Part shown: in pieces, positions 1-12,035 of the stretch
Layout: each line of letters opens with the position of its first letter
Numbering within the stretch: the stretch's first letter is position 1
From: Lindgomyces ingoldianus
Lineage: Eukaryota > Ascomycota > Dothideomycetes > Pleosporales > Lindgomycetaceae
Direction of reading: 5' to 3'
Assembly (NCBI RefSeq): GCF_010093535.1
Contig: NW_022985165.1
Location: 1,788,985-1,852,984 of the forward strand
Length of the DNA stretch: 64,000 nucleotides
Position numbers and translations under genes: made by a program
The notes under the pieces: model-generated
The model's input: only the letters and a program-made list of their open reading frames with translations
Database searches by the model: none
Told to the model about the DNA's origin: nothing

Positions 1-1025
1 GCGATTGACATGGCAGAGTAAGTCTGGTTCCGCAACCTGCAGTGTGCCTCCGCGCCATTCACCAAGGCTCCTGTTTCCTCTGCATAGTTCTTTGCTAACC
101 TTTTGTGTGTGTAGTCGTTACTTGAACGCCGAGGTGCGTCGTCCGCTTCACTCTCAGCCCTCCTCGTATGGGCAGACAACTGATTCTGAATACCGCAGGT
201 TCTGGGCCTGGACCTGGTCAACATCCAGCCAGAAAAGTGTGTGCCCCCAATCCGGCCGAAATTGGCGCCAGTGCTCACATCCCCTGTGTTCAGGATCCCG
301 CCGAACTTGCGATTCCGCGTCCCCCGCGATTACGAGAGCCCGTGGTCCCTAGGCGAAGACTCCTGGGACTTGATCCATCTGCGAATGGCCGCCGGCAGCG
401 TCTCGAGCTGGCCAGAGCTGTACCAGAAGATCTTCACGTACGATGGCGCGCGCTGTGGCCTGTTACACCAGAACTAACTTTCTGCTAGGCACCTACGGCC
501 GGGCTCTGGATGGATAGAGCACGTCGAAATCGATCTGGAGCCACGCTGTGACGACCAGACCTTGTCTCCAGAGAGTGCCTTAGTGAAGTGGTACAACTAC
601 TTAGCGGATGCCACTAACCGCGTTTCACGCCCCATTGCCTACAACCATCAGACCCGGCAGTTGCTGCAATCAGCCGGCTTCATTGACATTCAGGAGATCG
701 TCATCCGCGCACCGTACAATTCGTGGCCCAACGACCCGCACCAGAAAGAGATCGGCAGGTGGTACAACTTAGGGATAACCGAGGGCCTGGAAGCCCTGAG
801 CTTCGCCCCCTTCACAAGGGTCAACCGGTGGGATGTGAACGAGCACGTCAAACCACTCGTCGAGGCTGTCCGACTCCAGATATGTAACAAGAAGATTCAT
901 GCGTACAACAATATGTAGGTCTACCCCTGCGTCACCGCCGTGATACCAATTTTTTGACGTTACCTGCCGATACTGACCCTTTGCTTAACAGTCATATCTG
1001 GACTGCCAGGAGACCGCAGCAATGA
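1..1025 (+). CDS. LaeA-like (UMTA-type) S-adenosylmethionine methyltransferase, 3' part
   Basis: Six exons can be joined in frame: 1-17, 115-133, 199-236, 294-437, 489-914 and 992-1025. They give 225 residues and a TGA stop. Introns are 18-114, 134-198, 237-293, 438-488 (with an AACTAAC branch site just before its acceptor) and 915-991; all are GT..AG. The product opens with AIDMAD, just after the SAM-binding motif I that must lie left of the window. It then shows VLGLDL, NLRFRVPRDYESPW, SWDLIHLRMA, GWIEHVEIDLEPR, RPIAYNH, EIGRWYNLG and the C-terminal HIWTARRP. These are hallmarks of the fungal LaeA/UMTA methyltransferase family, which includes regulators of secondary metabolism. Family members are usually about 320-380 residues, so roughly 100-150 are missing upstream. 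Which paralogue this is cannot be told, and the substrate is unknown. The family call is firm; exon borders were chosen by frame and family fit. Confidence 0.9.
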
Positions 1026-4000
1026 GCTGGTAATTTATTGACCACTGATCCGTCATACGCAGTCTGCACTACTTCTGAATCGATCCTCAATATTGGCTTC
1101 GGTCAAGGCCACCGGCCCACTCTCGTCCGATTGCCAACTTTCCAATTCAAACCTCGCGCTCGCCTTTCCTGTTGAGCAATGTCATTTTAGGATTTTGACA
1201 TCATCGCACATTTCGGATTAGTTGGAACATTTCTCAAAATGGATGCAGGTGGGATGCCTCTATACACACAATTTGTCAACCAAACCCAACAGAGGCATTT
1301 CGGCAACGGGAGTTATTGGGTCAAAAGGAAGCAAGGATCACGATCTCAACGCAGGACAATGGCCACCGCCTCGACTCTGCTATACTCCTCACACCAGAGT
1401 ACTCGCTCTTAACTCTTCATCTCCTCTCTCCGCTTTTCTTACTCGGCGGCGCATGTGTGCGTGGGACAAAAATGGAGTCTTTTTGGGCGATTGCACTATG
1501 CTAGGCGTTTTATTTTGTTTTGGGCCAGCATTCACGCAACATTGATACCTTGCTACTGCTTTTCACATTCCTGCCTGTTCTCCCGCAATAAGAGATGGTT
1601 CACATGGCTGGGTTTTTTGTCTGCATTCCAACCGCCGTCCCCCACTTTTCCATTCTAATGTTTTCCTCCCTGATCTGGACCCTGCTCTGTTGGTTGCTCG
1701 CGTCGTGGCTTTCAGCGTTGAAGCATTTCATGCGGGCTGCTTTCGTGTGCATTGCTTTGCCTTGCACTGGCTGCAGGCCTCTGGTGGCTCCGTACGAACG
1801 CACACCACAGTTCCTTCAGGTCATATTCCTTTTGGGCTGCAAGCCGTGTTGCTCGGTGCGTGGTTGGGACAGCGCGTGATTTTTTGCTTTTTGTCGCCGG
1901 GTGGCTTTCCGGAGTACAATCTCCGCAGCTTCCAAGCGGTCTCACGCACATGGTGTTAGAGGGCCAAGGTGGTTATGAGGAGGTCGTCTTTCGGTGTCCG
2001 ACTGAATATAATAGGAGAGCTTATACCCGCATCCGTCAATTGAGCTTCTTCTGAGCTGGTTTCAGTGTTCGCTGCTTTGATCTCTGCGTGGTCTTTTTGA
2101 AGCTGAGCTGCACTGCACAATTTCCTCCTGAGATGTGCGCCAGGCGTGCATCGTATATCGAACACGTCGAAGGCAGCCCAGCGTCAGTGCTCAGAAAGCC
2201 TCCGACCAGATAACCGGTACACTTCTCACGGCACGGAGCCTCGCCTCAGCCTCATCCCGCCCCTGGCTCCTCGATCCTGTGCAACGGTGCCCTCCTCGTA
2301 ACCGCTGGCAACTCCGTTTGGCTGCACAATGCAATCGGGCATGCGTGCATCAGCTGCGCTGTGCTGCAGGGCTTCTGGTTGGAAGATGCGTGCATTGCAG
2401 GAAGCAAGTTTGACGTGGGCGTGTGGTGGCAAAATGAGAGTCCCAAATGAAAAAGATATTACTTTTCGTACACAGCGTCGGAGTAGACCTGCCCATCTAG
2501 GCAATTTGGGAGGACTGGCTGACTGTGCTCCGATGGTCAGTCTAGGAGTCGTGGGATTGTGTAAATGTGTGAATTAGCGGTCTGGCCATGCCCTACTGCA
2601 AAACTCCTTCTCTGCTATTGACACGTAGGTTAATTACTGCTCCTGGGACGTCCAGTGTGGCGGGTTGATGGCGGGTATTTTGGGAGAGGCAAAGTGTGAC
2701 GAAAGATGCCCCTTCGAGGGGTTCATGACTCTTCCAATGCCTGCATGGGCACGCATCGACATCCGCCTTTACCAGCGCTGAGTAGCACACCATGCAAGGG
2801 TTGGGTAAAGGGCGTGATGAATTGCTGCATGCTGCTATCCTGTGTTGTGCGAGAGGTGCCCGGCTCAGTGGAACGGCTGAGTGTGCCTGCCTGCGCCCGT
2901 TGGTTCCGCCTCGACGCGCCGAGCCGATCACCTTAACTCCTCCAGCTTCCTCTATCTAAACAGGCATTTCCGCTCCCCTTTCCCTGCTGCACGCATGATG
3001 GATGAATCACGGCGCCAATCTTGGTTGCATTTGGCCCAGGAGATCGCCCGGCCGTTTCCTTGGTCTAACCGCTCACAAGTCCCGCTGACAAGTGACTCTG
3101 GTTCTAATTTTTTTTAACCAAGTGATCACCCCTCGCTGCAGACATCGTGAGCCACCCGCTCTGCGAAAATCTTTCTTCCTCTTAACACTTTTCTTATCGA
3201 ACCCCTCACGGACCTTGGTTCAATGCGCACTTGCGATTTGCCAATTACTCTCGTGGAAGATGGCCGTCCGTGCCGATCGTTAAAATCCCCCGCGTTCCAG
3301 GGTCATTCACCGGCAGTGCACGTGTCGCGCGCTCTGCATCTCTGGGAGACCCCTCCACCTGCACGCGCTGATCAAACTCTCTTTTCAACACGACTCATGG
3401 GCATGTTGCACTCTGCTGTTGTAAGTTTAGCATGTCGCCGATTAGGTAGTTTTCTGCACACATCTCCGCCCTGTTCCCTCATCCACTCCACTACGTTTCA
3501 ATTGTCATCGACTTTGTCTCGTCGCCCACCTCGTCTCGGATATATGTCCGAAATCTGGATAGCGCGCCCCCGATGCAGAATCGAAGTTTCGGCTGACGGC
3601 ATCTAACTCAATCACCAATATCTTCACATTCTTGAGAGCTTTGTGCCGTAGACGCCAGGCTTTAACTCAAAAATCTAAATGTGAGAGCCCTCTAATTGGT
3701 GAACTAGAGAACTATGTTCATCCTCCATCCCAAGCCCCATCTACGCCATGCCACTCGTCAAGGAGATTTACGGGATCGAGGGCTCAGGGATTGAGCGCTT
3801 ACTCGCGGACCCTTCATTCGGAAAGGACTGCATCGGACTCACTTGTCTGTATCTAGATGGCCCGAGATTAACCCACCCGGCCCAATTCCCCAGTTTTTAG
3901 TGTTTTGAGTTTTATTTCTCCACAGTCCATCCCACGCTTTCTCCACTATTATCCTTGTTTGCATGCTTCACTGTCGGTACTTAAAGGGCGCCTCGCTACC

Positions 4001-4458
4001 AGTCTGTCGACCACGAAACTACCCAGACTATTGGTCCCTTTCAGGCGTTTAAATGTTGGTAACATTTTGGTAAGCTTACTTCCCAATCCTCCTTTCCCGT
4101 CCATGTCATGTCATGTCATGTCTGTTTCGCATCTATCCTGAATCCTCCTTATGATGACAAACGCTGGGGCCATATGAGTTTGTTTCTGCTTTTCCCCTCA
4201 CGCTATCACGCTATGTACCGCGAGGAGAGCGTGGGTGGGTAGCAGAACAGACGATGGTTTCACATCCAGCAATACACATATCTTCTCATCAATGTCTGAA
4301 ACGAGCGCGCGGAGAATATTGGTACTTCGTATCCATTAGAACCATACGACTAATACACATGCCAATTTCAATTGCTAATGATTCATAGTTTCTCTAGGCT
4401 ATGCTTGCTATGTACGCCACGATTTAGTGGACGCTATGTACCTGTCACGGCCGACGCG
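1026..4458. other. Intergenic, no gene recognised
   Basis: About 3.4 kb of normal base composition with no open stretch that resembles a known family on either strand. It holds pyrimidine-rich tracts and many short unsupported open stretches (longest about 127 codons). The 3' UTR and terminator of the methyltransferase gene presumably lie in the first few hundred bases. A CATGT tandem run (tcatgtcatgtcatgtc) sits near 4105-4121. Confidence 0.5.
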
Positions 4459-4926
4459 CTAGTGGTTTAAGTCACTAAAGTACACTTCAGCGAAGCGATT
4501 CTTCCAAGTTTCTTCGTCGGCCTCGTGACACCGTGAAGGTCTACAAGACCCGCGCTCTTGTTCTTGGATTCTGGATCCGACTTCTGGAAGCAACGAATGA
4601 CTCGCTCTATTTACCGGCTCTTCTTGGCTTAGACCGGTGGACTGGCTTTGGGAGTCAGAAGATCGGCACTGTTGGAGCATTTCGTTTTCAAGCCAGGTGT
4701 ATCCGACGTTCTTGCTACCTGATGAAAATCAGTAGATTGAACCAGCCTTCGTCTGACGTGTGGGCTCTAGGGAACTACTAGCTTTATCCACCGGTCCTTC
4801 TTGCTTTGGGGACACGGGTGGGGAGTGAAAAGTGCTGCGCGGTTGGGGCATGTCTTTCTCATGCCAGGTGTCCCCGACATTGTCGTTCCCTAAGAAAAGC
4901 CATGGGTTTAAAACTGACATTTTCAT
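4459..4926 (-). pseudogene. Relic of a repeat-containing protein, two tandem units
   Basis: On the minus strand a frame runs from an ATG at 4926 to a stop at 4459, about 155 codons, broken by a single TGA near 4727-4729. The parts before and after the TGA are diverged copies of one unit. The first reads NVGDTWHEKDMPQPRS followed by KQEGPVDKASSSLEP. The second reads NVGYTWLENEMLQQCRS followed by SQEEPVNRASHSLLP. The two DNA units lie at about 4783-4905 and 4606-4730. Because both copies stay in one frame and the resemblance is clearer in protein than in DNA, I infer that the stretch was once coding. The family is not recognised. It is probably a fragment of a larger tandem-repeat gene. Confidence 0.45.
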
Positions 4927-7900
4927 ATGTGTGGTTCCTTTTTCTTTACAGTTGTTGGTTGTAGAATTTCTCGTGCTAGTTTGTTTGATCGGTGAAGAGT
5001 AGGGTTATAGGGTTAGACTCGTTGTGCTTAAATACCGTGAGGAAGATGCGGAACCATGTAATCATGCACGATAGGTAGAAATGTTTCCATCATAGTGTAT
5101 GATAGCATTGTAACTACAACGTTGCAACCACAATAACGACTGTTGTAGGATGTCTTCATCGTCGTGTAGTCTTTTTCACCACAATATGACACTTCAACAT
5201 GCCCACGTCATTCCAAGAGCATCACGGACCTTCGCACAACGCGCTTCTCAGGACATGTGAGGGGTTAATTATGGTGCAATGTAGTACAGGAATGAATCTG
5301 CTCCACTTCGATTAGTTTCAGTAATGGGGGAAAGGTTCGAGACTCACTCCGTTCACATGCGTAACAGAGAGAGAAGCTCGAACTATTTTCTTTAATAATA
5401 CAAACAAAATTCAATGTTCATACCACTACTGCGCTAATTCTCCTGGTGATTGCTTCAGCAGCTAATCAACCTATCTTGGTACTTTTTAGAACACGAAATC
5501 TTCTACGTCGGAGGATTCAGAGCCTCCCTTACAGCTAGCTGAGAAGGCGTGAAGGTTTATCTGGCCTGTATCCAAGGGGATGTGGTAGAAGTCTGCGAGC
5601 TCGACCTCAGGTTTCTGCCCATTTTTCTGGGGGCTGGAAATGCGACTCCTAACCCCCAATTTTTTGAATTGCGATAAACATCCGGACTTGCTCTACCACC
5701 TCTTCTACATCCTGGGTGAGGAAGTCACAATCTAGGATCAGTTCCAACGAAAAGCCATCTCTGGGACGTGTGTCAATGAGAGTTTCAATATCTCTTCTGA
5801 TATCTCCCACAACGCCGTCTAGGCGCATGTGGCAGTAGATATCTCAGAAATATTCCCCATGAGTAAGCCCAGTCCAGTATCAACTGTTCTAACGGATTAA
5901 TGTCCACTTTAGATACCCAGGTGATCCTATAGTATGCTCCGCGACTTCCTGGGCTATCTCCACAGCAACATGATCTGCGAGCACAAATATTTCCATGGTA
6001 TGCCAGGCCATGCATCGGCAGGGCGAACTGGCGTCGCAGGGCTTGGTTCCATCCACCTAAGATTGCTCCATAAGCCCATACCAATATGCGACCCGTCCCA
6101 AAGATGTTCATAATTCAGCTTCCCTGTTTCAACTCTGCGTGGAGGTTATGAGAGGAACGACTGGAGTCTGGGAGAAGTACCTGTAACCCTGGGTGGCGAT
6201 GCAGCAGGATAGTGTTGTATTGATGTGGAATCTCTAGGGGGGAGCCATAATACATAGAGAGGTACAGTATCTACTCCTTACTCAGTACTTTTCGCCTTGC
6301 ATTAGTACGGGTCCGTGTTAACGAGGACGCTTTCAGGGTTCGGCGAGGGGCTCAAACAAAAACACACTAACAGAGTCGATACTTGAAGAGGACAGCCTAG
6401 GCTGAATCGTTATTCGCGTTTCATCTTGGAACTACTCGGTGATTTCGGCAGTGTTTGGAAGGGGATGATGAAGTCGTTACGGCCAATTCAGCATCGAGCT
6501 CCGCCAAACCCCATACTAATCGCCTTCGTCAGGAGACGCGCTAACACATGAAGAGACGAAGTCGACTAGCGTCAAACGAATAACCAGATTCCCATCTCCA
6601 CATAGCTCAACATCTTCAAACCTAAAGTACTCCTCTCAATCTATGTCTTCCTAGTTAGTCCTTCTTTCCTTCCTTCGATCAGTACGGTCTCGTCACATCA
6701 CTATGAGAGTGGACAGCTTCACGTCCTACATCTTCGCCTTGGGAACTTACACGTGGTAAAATCTCTGTTGTTCGAAACGAGTCTCTGTCTTAAATTAATG
6801 TCAAAAGGATTAGGTTTCCGCGTTCAACTCCTTCCCATTTTCTATCATGTCACTTTTCGCTTCAGGGTTCTCTCGGAGACCTATTCAGCTCAAGACCAAG
6901 ACGGCGTAAATAAATTCAAAGTAAGCTTCTTTAGACCTGGTGTTGAAAAGGATTCTAGAAGCCTGGATTGGTGAAGGAGGGTCCACAATGCAGGAGGAAA
7001 ACTTCGCTGAAAACCGTTCCAAAGATAAATTCTTGAGTATTGTAAGAGCGGGTCTCCGCACCACTCCCCCATCACAACCAAAAAGGTGCGAATAATTAAC
7101 TAACGGTCGATCCGTGTGCAAAATAGTATATATGGCTTACAAGTAGAACGGAAGCATGAACGCCATCAACATTGCCTCTGCAGCTCACTATCACATCACA
7201 CGCGCCATGACCAGGAGAGACCTTATCTAGGAGATATTTCCCGAAATTAGGAAGGCCATCTACGCGCATCTCCTATCAAACTTGTGCCGACCCTTAGCTT
7301 CTCTGTGAGCAATGTTGCATTGAGTGAGACTAGCACCCCTAGATCCACTCACACGACGCTAGATCGGACTTCTGTGTCACCAATCAAGGCCAAGTTCAAG
7401 GAGGTTCTAGCTGGTTAAATCGGGCATAAATCTGCATTGAAGTAAACTCTCCCATTTATCAAGGGAACAATCCTGAGTGCGACTGCAGTATTATAAGACG
7501 CATGGGTAGGATGCCCAACTTCTCCATCGACATCTACCCAAATGTCCAGATGTCCATCCACTCAGTGCTTCACGAACGCATTTTGAAGTTGGGACCAGGA
7601 CAACCTCTTATAGACTCTCCGGGCTGCTGTGCCAGACATAGTGTTGTAGTTCTTTCGGCTGTAAAGCATTAGAGAGGCAAACCGTTGATGAATACTTTAT
7701 CCTTATTATTTGGTGGAGGATTGAAGGCGATATGGAGCAAATACTTTGTCGGAACTAATCGCGTAGTTTTGGCTATATTTCTATGAAGCGATCTCTCTCT
7801 AGTAGTCTAGTACGGGTATAATCTGAAGTTACCTTCATATGAACGTAACTCTAAGGTAAAATCAAGAAAACCCAGGTTTCGCTTTCTTGCAAGCGAGACT

Positions 7901-9397
7901 CGAGTCCACATCGAGATGCGATGCTCTCTGCCTTTCCTCTTTGCCAACGTCGATTTATATCTGCGTATTTTGAACGTTCCCCAGAATATTCACCAGTAGA
8001 CAACATATCTTGTTGAGCGGATGCTATGGCATTTCGTACGGACTATGAAACTGGGTATGTGTTTGTAAGCGTATCGTCTTCCTATTGTCGACGACATCGA
8101 AGACTTGCTTCTTAAAGTGTGGCGCCGTAGAATTCCACCCAACATAACCGTCCGTGCCATGTCCGTTGGTGTAGACAACTTTGAAATACGAGCAGATGCT
8201 TCGAGTTTTCCACGAATTCCTCGTCTCCGCCAGTCATTGTCTAGAAAAGTCTACTCAAGACTGCGAGCTCGACCTTCGTAGACAAAAGGTGCATAGCTTA
8301 CCCAGGGTACTTAAATTCGATTTACACTCTAGTCTGTAGCACGATACCATCGATTAGGAGTAGGTCTAGAGCCGGGCAAGACTAGGAATGTTAGGGAAAG
8401 AAGCGCAGAGAAGTTCTTCATGCTTCCTAAACTAGAAGGCCCCATCTTGGATGACTAAAGTATAGTGTATGGTTGGCAAGATTTCTAAGAAGAATGAAGC
8501 GGCCGCGGTTCTCTTGCCTGTTTTATGCGCTAAGATAACGCATAACTGTTTATCAAACAAACTCTCGAAGAGGCCAAGTCAAAGTTTTGTTAGTGAATTA
8601 AGGAGCAGGGACGACCGGTTGCCATCTTGAGAGAAGACTTCCCGAACGGGACGCTGCCTGGAATAGGGGTGATCATTGTGCTCACCACCACACCACCTCA
8701 TTTAGAGATGACTGACTCCGCCCCACTCCTTTCTCACTATCAATTCACTCCCCATGTCATGACCAACATAACGTCCGTCCCTGTGTCGCGAGCCACCCTC
8801 TGCAGCGAGCCAAAATCTAGGTACTTTAGTTTTAGAGGAATCTCAAGTTTTTATACATATCTGTATTTACTTGAGAATATGCGAGTGCTGTAGCCTAGTT
8901 TCTCTAGCACTTCTAGAACGTCTCCCACCTTAAAATTACGCTGGCGTCACCACCATATCGCCGGTCTGCGGAGAGGCCCCATCTAGCGGCATCACAGAGT
9001 AGTTCCACTACGACACCATCATTGGCGCCTCGCTGCTGTTGATAGCTATAGTATGGCCGTATCTGAGGCACGAAACCTTCCTATTGCGTCGATAAGTCAT
9101 CCTTAGGATTGTGGCTACCGCGCGGGGATAATTCATGCAACGTCGCCACGCGATCGGTACCTACTACTCAAAGGGATGACGATTTGAGCTAGCGCAAAAC
9201 TATGAGCTAAGCATCTAAGATGTAATTTATTCCTTGTAAGCACTGCAGTTTCGAAACCGTGCCTACTCAGTTTGTGGCCGTGCAGTTCTCACTAACCAAA
9301 CAGGAAAGCGCATCCCGTGGCTCGCGGGCTGCCTAGAAAGCCTTGAGGAATGAAGTCACATTGAACTGTAAAATATTTGCCTAGTTTTGGCTCCTTG
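4927..9397. other. Gene-poor region with decayed coding fragments
   Basis: No intact gene is seen in 4.5 kb. Two stretches look like remnants. The minus strand at 5649-5843 is open for 64 codons and reads like protein (DGVVGDIRRDIETLID, then DFLTQDVEEVVEQVRMF), but lacks a start and is flanked by stops. The plus strand near 7230-7275 reads EIFPEIRKAIYAHLL. That resembles the N-terminal PPEIRxxIYxxLL signature of fungal F-box-like or 2EXR-type proteins. A later plus-strand part around 7425-7620 could be the rest of that protein, but stops interrupt it. Everything else in the interval looks non-coding. Confidence 0.35.
5649..5843 (-). pseudogene. Unrecognised coding remnant
   Basis: This is a 64-codon open stretch with protein-like composition: amphipathic, with acidic residues alternating with hydrophobic ones (for example FLTQDVEEVVEQVRMFIA). 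It is closed on both sides by stops (TGA at 5846-5844, TAG at 5651-5649) and has only an internal Met. The family is not recognised. It could be a fragment of a gene that once spread over the neighbouring frames. Confidence 0.25.
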
Positions 9398-10554
9398 TCA
9401 ACCTATACGGTCTTGTATTCCTATTGCAGACGTAAAGAATTGGAGGGATCCTTCAAACTCGTTTCGACTGGTAGGATCTGCTTGATTCTGGGCCATCCGT
9501 GCCTTAACCTCTTTCGTCCGTTTCGCAATCTCGGCGGGAGTATACATTCTAGCCAGCGACTTCTTGACGTGGGCGCTCAGCTGCTCTAAGAACTCGTGCT
9601 TGGTTGACTCAAAAGCTGCCTCTGGACCTTGCAGTATGGGGTTGAATTTTCCGCTGTGCGGTGTCACCCACACAGGGAGCCAGTGCTTAAGTTGTTTGAC
9701 CAACTCTTCCTTCTCAGCTTGCTGGGAGATCATGGATTTGACAGGATATTTCGTGCTGTTATAGAAGACTGTGTGGCGAATGTAACCAAGCTCATTCACT
9801 CTGTCGACCTTGCTTATTCTCTGCTGAAAGCTTCCCCAGGAGCACAAAGGCTCGTAGTAGCCAAATTGCGCTCCGGTTGTGTCTATGGCCTAAATCTCTC
9901 CCTGTTTCAGTACAACTCTATACACATTATGGTACATAGACTGCGGCGTGCTGATCTCTGGGCCGTGAGCGGGGCCAAAGCAGATTCGCAATCGAGGTTT
10001 GATCACGCTAACAGCGATTTCTTTAATCTCCGAGCAATTATCTGTGTACATTAGGTTAGTATAGTTAATGTAGGATGTAATTCGGATAGTGAAATCTGAC
10101 CTTGTAGCAGCTCTGTAGTAAAACTGTAGAGAAACACCATAGTATCCATGCATTTTGTGTACACTAAAGCAGACTTGAGTATGGCCTGATCCTCGAACAA
10201 GTGAACTGGAAAGGGCTTTATCTGTTGAGCACACAATGGGTGTGGCAGAGGTCCATGCAAATAGACTGTCGTGCCTTCCACATGTACTGACGTGATTTCA
10301 AGTGTTGTCGCGTGCAATTTGATCTTGTAGACGATAGCTTGAAGTAATGATGCTGCTCTACTTAAAGATTTTCGGGCTTAGAGCTTCTGGCATTCTGTTC
10401 TGTGTTGAGACTAATCCGCCTTTTGACACTCAAGACTACAGTAGAACGTGGGCACTGAGGGGTTGTTGTTATAATCTGGTGCTCCTAAACATCCGATGCA
10501 CCTTTTCGTAGTTGGGTTACGGCAACGAATGCAGTCTTCAACCGCCATGGCCAT
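9398..10554 (-). pseudogene. MYND-type zinc-finger protein, inactivated by three nonsense codons
   Basis: The model has two exons: 10554-10101 and 10041-9398. The intron 10100-10042 is 59 nt, with a TACTAAC branch site and a CAG acceptor. Joined, they give 366 codons in one frame, but three are stops. The start MAMAVEDCIRC is followed by an N-terminal MYND finger with Cys pairs at CIRC and CIGC. Then come FYCSLECQKAD, a stop, SQHRTECQKL, a second stop, ARKSLSRAASLLQ, and later IDTTGAQFGYYEPL after a third stop. The MYND pattern of paired Cys ending HxxxC is clear. In MYND fingers the residue after KAD is usually Trp, so the first TAG fits TGG to TAG. The second (TAA) fits CAA and the third (TAG) fits CAG or TGG. 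All three are CpA to TpA changes on one strand or the other, as RIP would cause. MYND proteins bind partner proteins, and this paralogue's partner is unknown. Confidence 0.75.
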
Positions 10555-12035
10555 CTAGGGATCAAATACAGAGTTGCGCGGGACGTCGACGGGTAGGTGG
10601 TCCCAAGCCAATGTGACCTGTATAGCTTGTACTTGCAGCTGCCGCGGTGCCGTTCGCTGGACGGTATAATGGTTCTATCGAAGATGTGGGAGAGGTTATG
10701 CGTTCGTTGTGGTTGACGTGTGTTTGGAGTATCCCCGCCCCCGCACATGCCTTGGCTTACCAGCCACTAGTGTCACAGCCACAGACAGGAGAGCCACAAG
10801 CTTGTTCTCTTTGTTAGGACATAAAGCATTTTTGGGACGGCTATGAAGTTGAGTGAAGGATTGTAATGCAGCAGCTTGTTGCAGAAATAGAAACAGCGCG
10901 TAGTCATGGACACTACTAGAATTCTACCGCCATGCGCTACAGCTAACCTCAGAATATGGTTGCTTAAGACGTAATACAATTAAATACTAACAAGGGCCTC
11001 TCGCTAAACTGTGTCGAGGATTACGCTACGTTATAAGGCTTTGAAACTGTCCTTTAATCTACTGGGAGAAACTCTTAGAATCTACATTACTAGGCTGAAA
11101 TAGCTTTCTAAGCTTGAAACTATATTCTTCTATAACAGTGCCTTCTCCCTAGTATTCTGGCTGTAGGAGACACCCCTCTAATTTGCGATTTAGCAAGGGT
11201 GGTTAAGCGAAGGAGCGAACGTTGGCGTGAATAAAAAGGTCAACAGCGTGACCAAAACTCTGAAATTCTCTTCACGCGTTAGTATCCTAGTAGAGGAAAG
11301 GGTTAAAAATGGCAAGGTACGCACTATATCTTTATTGGCTTGCGAGGGAGACTTCTACGGGGTCGGATTTGGGAATGTGGCTCGCGTCGGAGGTGGCTCG
11401 CGACACACGGACGGACGTTACAGTCTCCCATCTCACCCCCCAATGCGCAACAAACTCCTGGCTAACGAGGTGAGAAAGAATTGAGTGAGATGTCGAGCGA
11501 AGTGTCAAGTAGGGCGTTGAGGTAGTGGGTGCCAAGCAAGAAACAATTGAGAATGGGGAAAGGTATCCAATGGGAAAGTTTCTAGTGCCCAGGTGGACAG
11601 GAGTCGGGCAGAAGGTGCTGAATGCGAAGTAGAGATCGGAAGGAAGGTATTGTAGGGGTTTTAGTACCTACTGAAGACGCCTCGCTCACGTCAGTGAGGT
11701 CGAGGGCGCCTTCTCCCGTTTCGTGTTTCAACTTGTTCACTGTAGCTTCTAATTTTAGGCAGGCTAGCAAATATTTCATAAGCTAGACTCGTTACTTCTA
11801 AGGTGCTTCTAAGAGTAGACTAAAGGAGAAACCAGTACAACAATTCAAATCGCAACCAACATAAAAATCCCTACCAGGACCCTACCCTCACCTAAGACAA
11901 CGTTCTCGCCCTGTTTCCCTCCTTAAACCCCTCAACAGCAGTCCTAAACTCCAAAAACCCTTTACCCTTCCATACCTTCTCATGATCCTTCTTCTTTGTA
12001 ACTTCGGATTCCTTATCGAACCTCCTTGCTCTCCC
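10555..12035. other. Intergenic, one possible exon
   Basis: No complete gene is recognised in 1.5 kb. The first bases upstream of 10554 would be the dead MYND gene's promoter. The only protein-like stretch is on the minus strand at about 11660-11779 (MKYLLACLKLEATVNKL, then ALDLTDVSEASSV), followed by a possible GT donor. It could be an exon of a lost gene, but no partner exon was found. Confidence 0.3.

Noticed and set aside
1595..2577. Possible small genes on the plus strand
   Set aside because: Composition is pyrimidine-driven (Phe/Leu/Ser/Cys-rich), with no homology-like motif and overlapping alternatives in other frames.
9847..9890. Cryptic intron ending in TTTAG that would remove the third stop of the MYND gene
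   Set aside because: GT donors upstream give either a wrong frame or an intron of about 36 nt. The text reads continuously across the stop.
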